Positions 6,223-6,938 of a stretch of 6,938 bases of DNA are shown here, piece after piece. The notes below the pieces were generated by a model, which saw nothing but the letters and a program-made list of their open reading frames with translations, was not told the origin of the DNA and did not search any database. The stretch covers positions 1 to 6,938 of the forward strand of contig DAOVUR010000101.1 of assembly GCA_030632465.1 (NCBI GenBank). Direction: 5' to 3'. The first letter of the stretch is position 1; each line of letters begins with the position of its first letter. Both the position numbers and the translations under genes were made by a program. The DNA is from a bacterium (GTDB lineage Bacteria; Verrucomicrobiota; Kiritimatiellia; UBA8416; CAMZLY01).

Positions 6223-6660
6223 TTACATCGCCTTAATCTCAAGAAACTCAATATCACTTTGGTCTTGAGGGCGAGAAACAGCCTTTTTGGATGCCAATAA
6301 ATCATCAAGCGATAAGCACTTTACCTTTATTCCATTCTCATCTTCATGGAAAACAGACCGCTCCTCAGCTTCTTCAAATGAGCGGATACCGGCAACAGCC
6401 AAATGAAACTGAATAATGCCCCATCGTGTCTGATAAGTTTGAATCAAGTTTTCTCCCCGCTTACCAATCGAAACAAGAGGCAAATCAAGTTCATTTGCAA
6501 GTAATTTATTAATACTGCAAATATTTTCAGAATCTTTACCTGGGATGTAAATATCCCAATCCATTGTAAAACGCGGCATTCCCTCCAGTCGGACAGCCTG
6601 CCCACCAAAAACAAGATAACGGACAGCATTTTCATTAAATAACCGAATCACTTCATCCAC
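6223..6660 (-). CDS. AbiEii/MNT-like nucleotidyltransferase domain protein
   Basis: This 145-residue single-domain protein belongs to the nucleotidyltransferase superfamily. YLVFGGQAVRLEGMPRFTMDWDIYI (15-39) holds the GG active-site turn (19-20) and the metal-binding pair D34 and D36. A C-terminal SLDDLLASKKAVSRPQDQSDIEFLE (117-141) matches the LedLi..K.aa.R.qD..Di..L ending shared by AbiEii, DUF6036-like and minimal nucleotidyltransferases. The third acidic residue expected near the next strand is not evident (IIQFHLAV, 82-89), so activity could be altered. Relatives act as toxins or anti-phage effectors that modify tRNA or protein by NMP transfer, or as partners of HEPN toxins; the substrate here is unknown. 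I accept the GTG start because GGGGAGG lies 6 bases upstream. It overlaps the stop of the upstream 64-residue gene by 13 bases. An intrinsic terminator follows. Confidence 0.8.
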   Translation of the reverse strand: MDEVIRLFNENAVRYLVFGGQAVRLEGMPRFTMDWDIYIPGKDSENICSINKLLANELDLPLVSIGKRGENLIQTYQTRWGIIQFHLAVAGIRSFEEAEERSVFHEDENGIKVKCLSLDDLLASKKAVSRPQDQSDIEFLEIKAM

Positions 6661-6842
6661 TGAACACCTCCCCTGCGAGCTGTTTCAGCCAGTAAGTCTT
6701 TTTTCCAAGCATTCATCTCGGAACCAGACGAAAACCGCTTGCAGCTAAACTCAGGAAAACCCACGGCCTTCGGAAGAGAAACAATACGATTATCAGAAGC
6801 CCATATCTTTAACTTCGCCTTATAATCATTCTTAATTTTCAT
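6648..6842 (-). CDS. Small conserved-looking partner of the nucleotidyltransferase, unknown function
   Basis: This 64-residue basic protein (MKIKNDYKAKLKIWASDNR...) has no signal peptide or membrane segment. Its second half, FSSGSEMNAWKKDLLAETARRGGVQWMK (37-64), is a helix with a glycine turn and resembles the ends of small proteins I recall directly ahead of such nucleotidyltransferase genes. No DNA-binding domain is clear. I chose ATG 6842 because GGGAG stands 7 bases upstream and a promoter ends before it. The longer frame from ATG 6920 would begin inside the -35 box and is not credible. The stop overlaps the nucleotidyltransferase GTG start by 13 bases, so the two are translationally coupled. 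By gene order it could be an antitoxin or adaptor, but that is inference only; the HEPN and AbiEi partners usual for this superfamily are not seen. Confidence 0.65.
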   Translation of the reverse strand: MKIKNDYKAKLKIWASDNRIVSLPKAVGFPEFSCKRFSSGSEMNAWKKDLLAETARRGGVQWMK

Positions 6843-6891
6843 ACATTGGCTCCCATCAGTAATTGCCCATACTTTGCGTTTCAATAGTAAA

Positions 6892-6920
6892 AATGTAGCA
6901 ATTGACATGTCAAATGTCAA
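6892..6920 (-). promoter_or_regulatory. Sigma70-type promoter of the nucleotidyltransferase cassette
   Basis: On the minus strand a perfect -35 box TTGACA (6920-6915), a 17-base spacer and TACATT (6897-6892, 4 of 6) stand 49 bp before the 64-residue gene. Transcription would start near 6885, giving a leader of about 43 bases. The spacer contains a 12-bp palindrome that would place a repressor between the two boxes. Confidence 0.6.
6902..6913. promoter_or_regulatory. Palindromic operator-like site inside the promoter
   Basis: TTGACATGTCAA is a perfect 12-bp palindrome lying within the spacer of the promoter above. A half-site, TGTCAA, recurs at 6915-6920, overlapping the -35 box. A dimeric repressor bound here would block RNA polymerase. 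The likely candidates are a cassette product acting on its own promoter or an external regulator, and no sequence evidence picks one. Confidence 0.5.
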
Positions 6921-6938
6921 TATATACTCAATGTGCGA

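Noticed and set aside
6843..6920. Longer start (ATG 6920) for the 64-residue gene
   Set aside because: That ATG overlaps the -35 box, so the promoter would lie inside the coding region; the ATG at 6842 has a proper GGGAG site.

Overview
The window is an AT-rich (roughly 40% GC by eye) bacterial chromosome segment from a Gram-negative-type cell: it encodes Sec signal peptides, a PDZ-S41 periplasmic protease, a polytopic ComEC and a bacterial TsaD. The dispersed palindromic repeats, the small toxin-antitoxin and nucleotidyltransferase cassettes, and the secreted proline-run/GWGEI protein would suit a little-studied lineage (Omnitrophota, Nitrospirota or PVC-like). That placement is a weak inference, because no rRNA or phylogenetic marker comparison was possible.

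Layout. Positions 1-214 hold no gene but a cluster of palindromes, including an 89-bp MITE-like inverted repeat, that lies directly upstream of a YbjQ/UPF0145 family gene (215-547, +). A two-gene RelE/ParE-type toxin-antitoxin cassette follows (638-1119, +; ATGA overlap). Its toxin stops 2 bp from the stop of the convergent tsaD gene. Three minus-strand genes then read, in transcription order, comEC (short form), ctpA and tsaD (5390 down to 1122). ctpA and tsaD are separated by an 83-bp element with perfect 19-bp inverted arms whose edge lies in the ctpA stop codon. A 320-bp divergent intergenic region separates comEC from a secreted protein with 15 consecutive prolines and two GWGEI motifs (5720-6109, +). 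The right end is a minus-strand two-gene cassette: a 64-residue protein overlapping an AbiEii/MNT-like nucleotidyltransferase. It has a recognisable sigma70-type promoter containing a perfect 12-bp palindrome, and an intrinsic terminator.

How the genes work together. tsaD (tRNA t6A37 synthesis), ctpA (envelope proteolysis) and comEC (DNA uptake channel) are core functions that share a strand but no pathway. The accessory layer consists of two compact two-gene cassettes, one clearly toxin-antitoxin and one possibly so, plus mobile-looking repeats around the core genes. The least described items are the proline-run/GWGEI protein, the small-protein/nucleotidyltransferase pair with its built-in operator-like palindrome, and the two inverted-repeat elements. 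Nothing here is firmly a new system.
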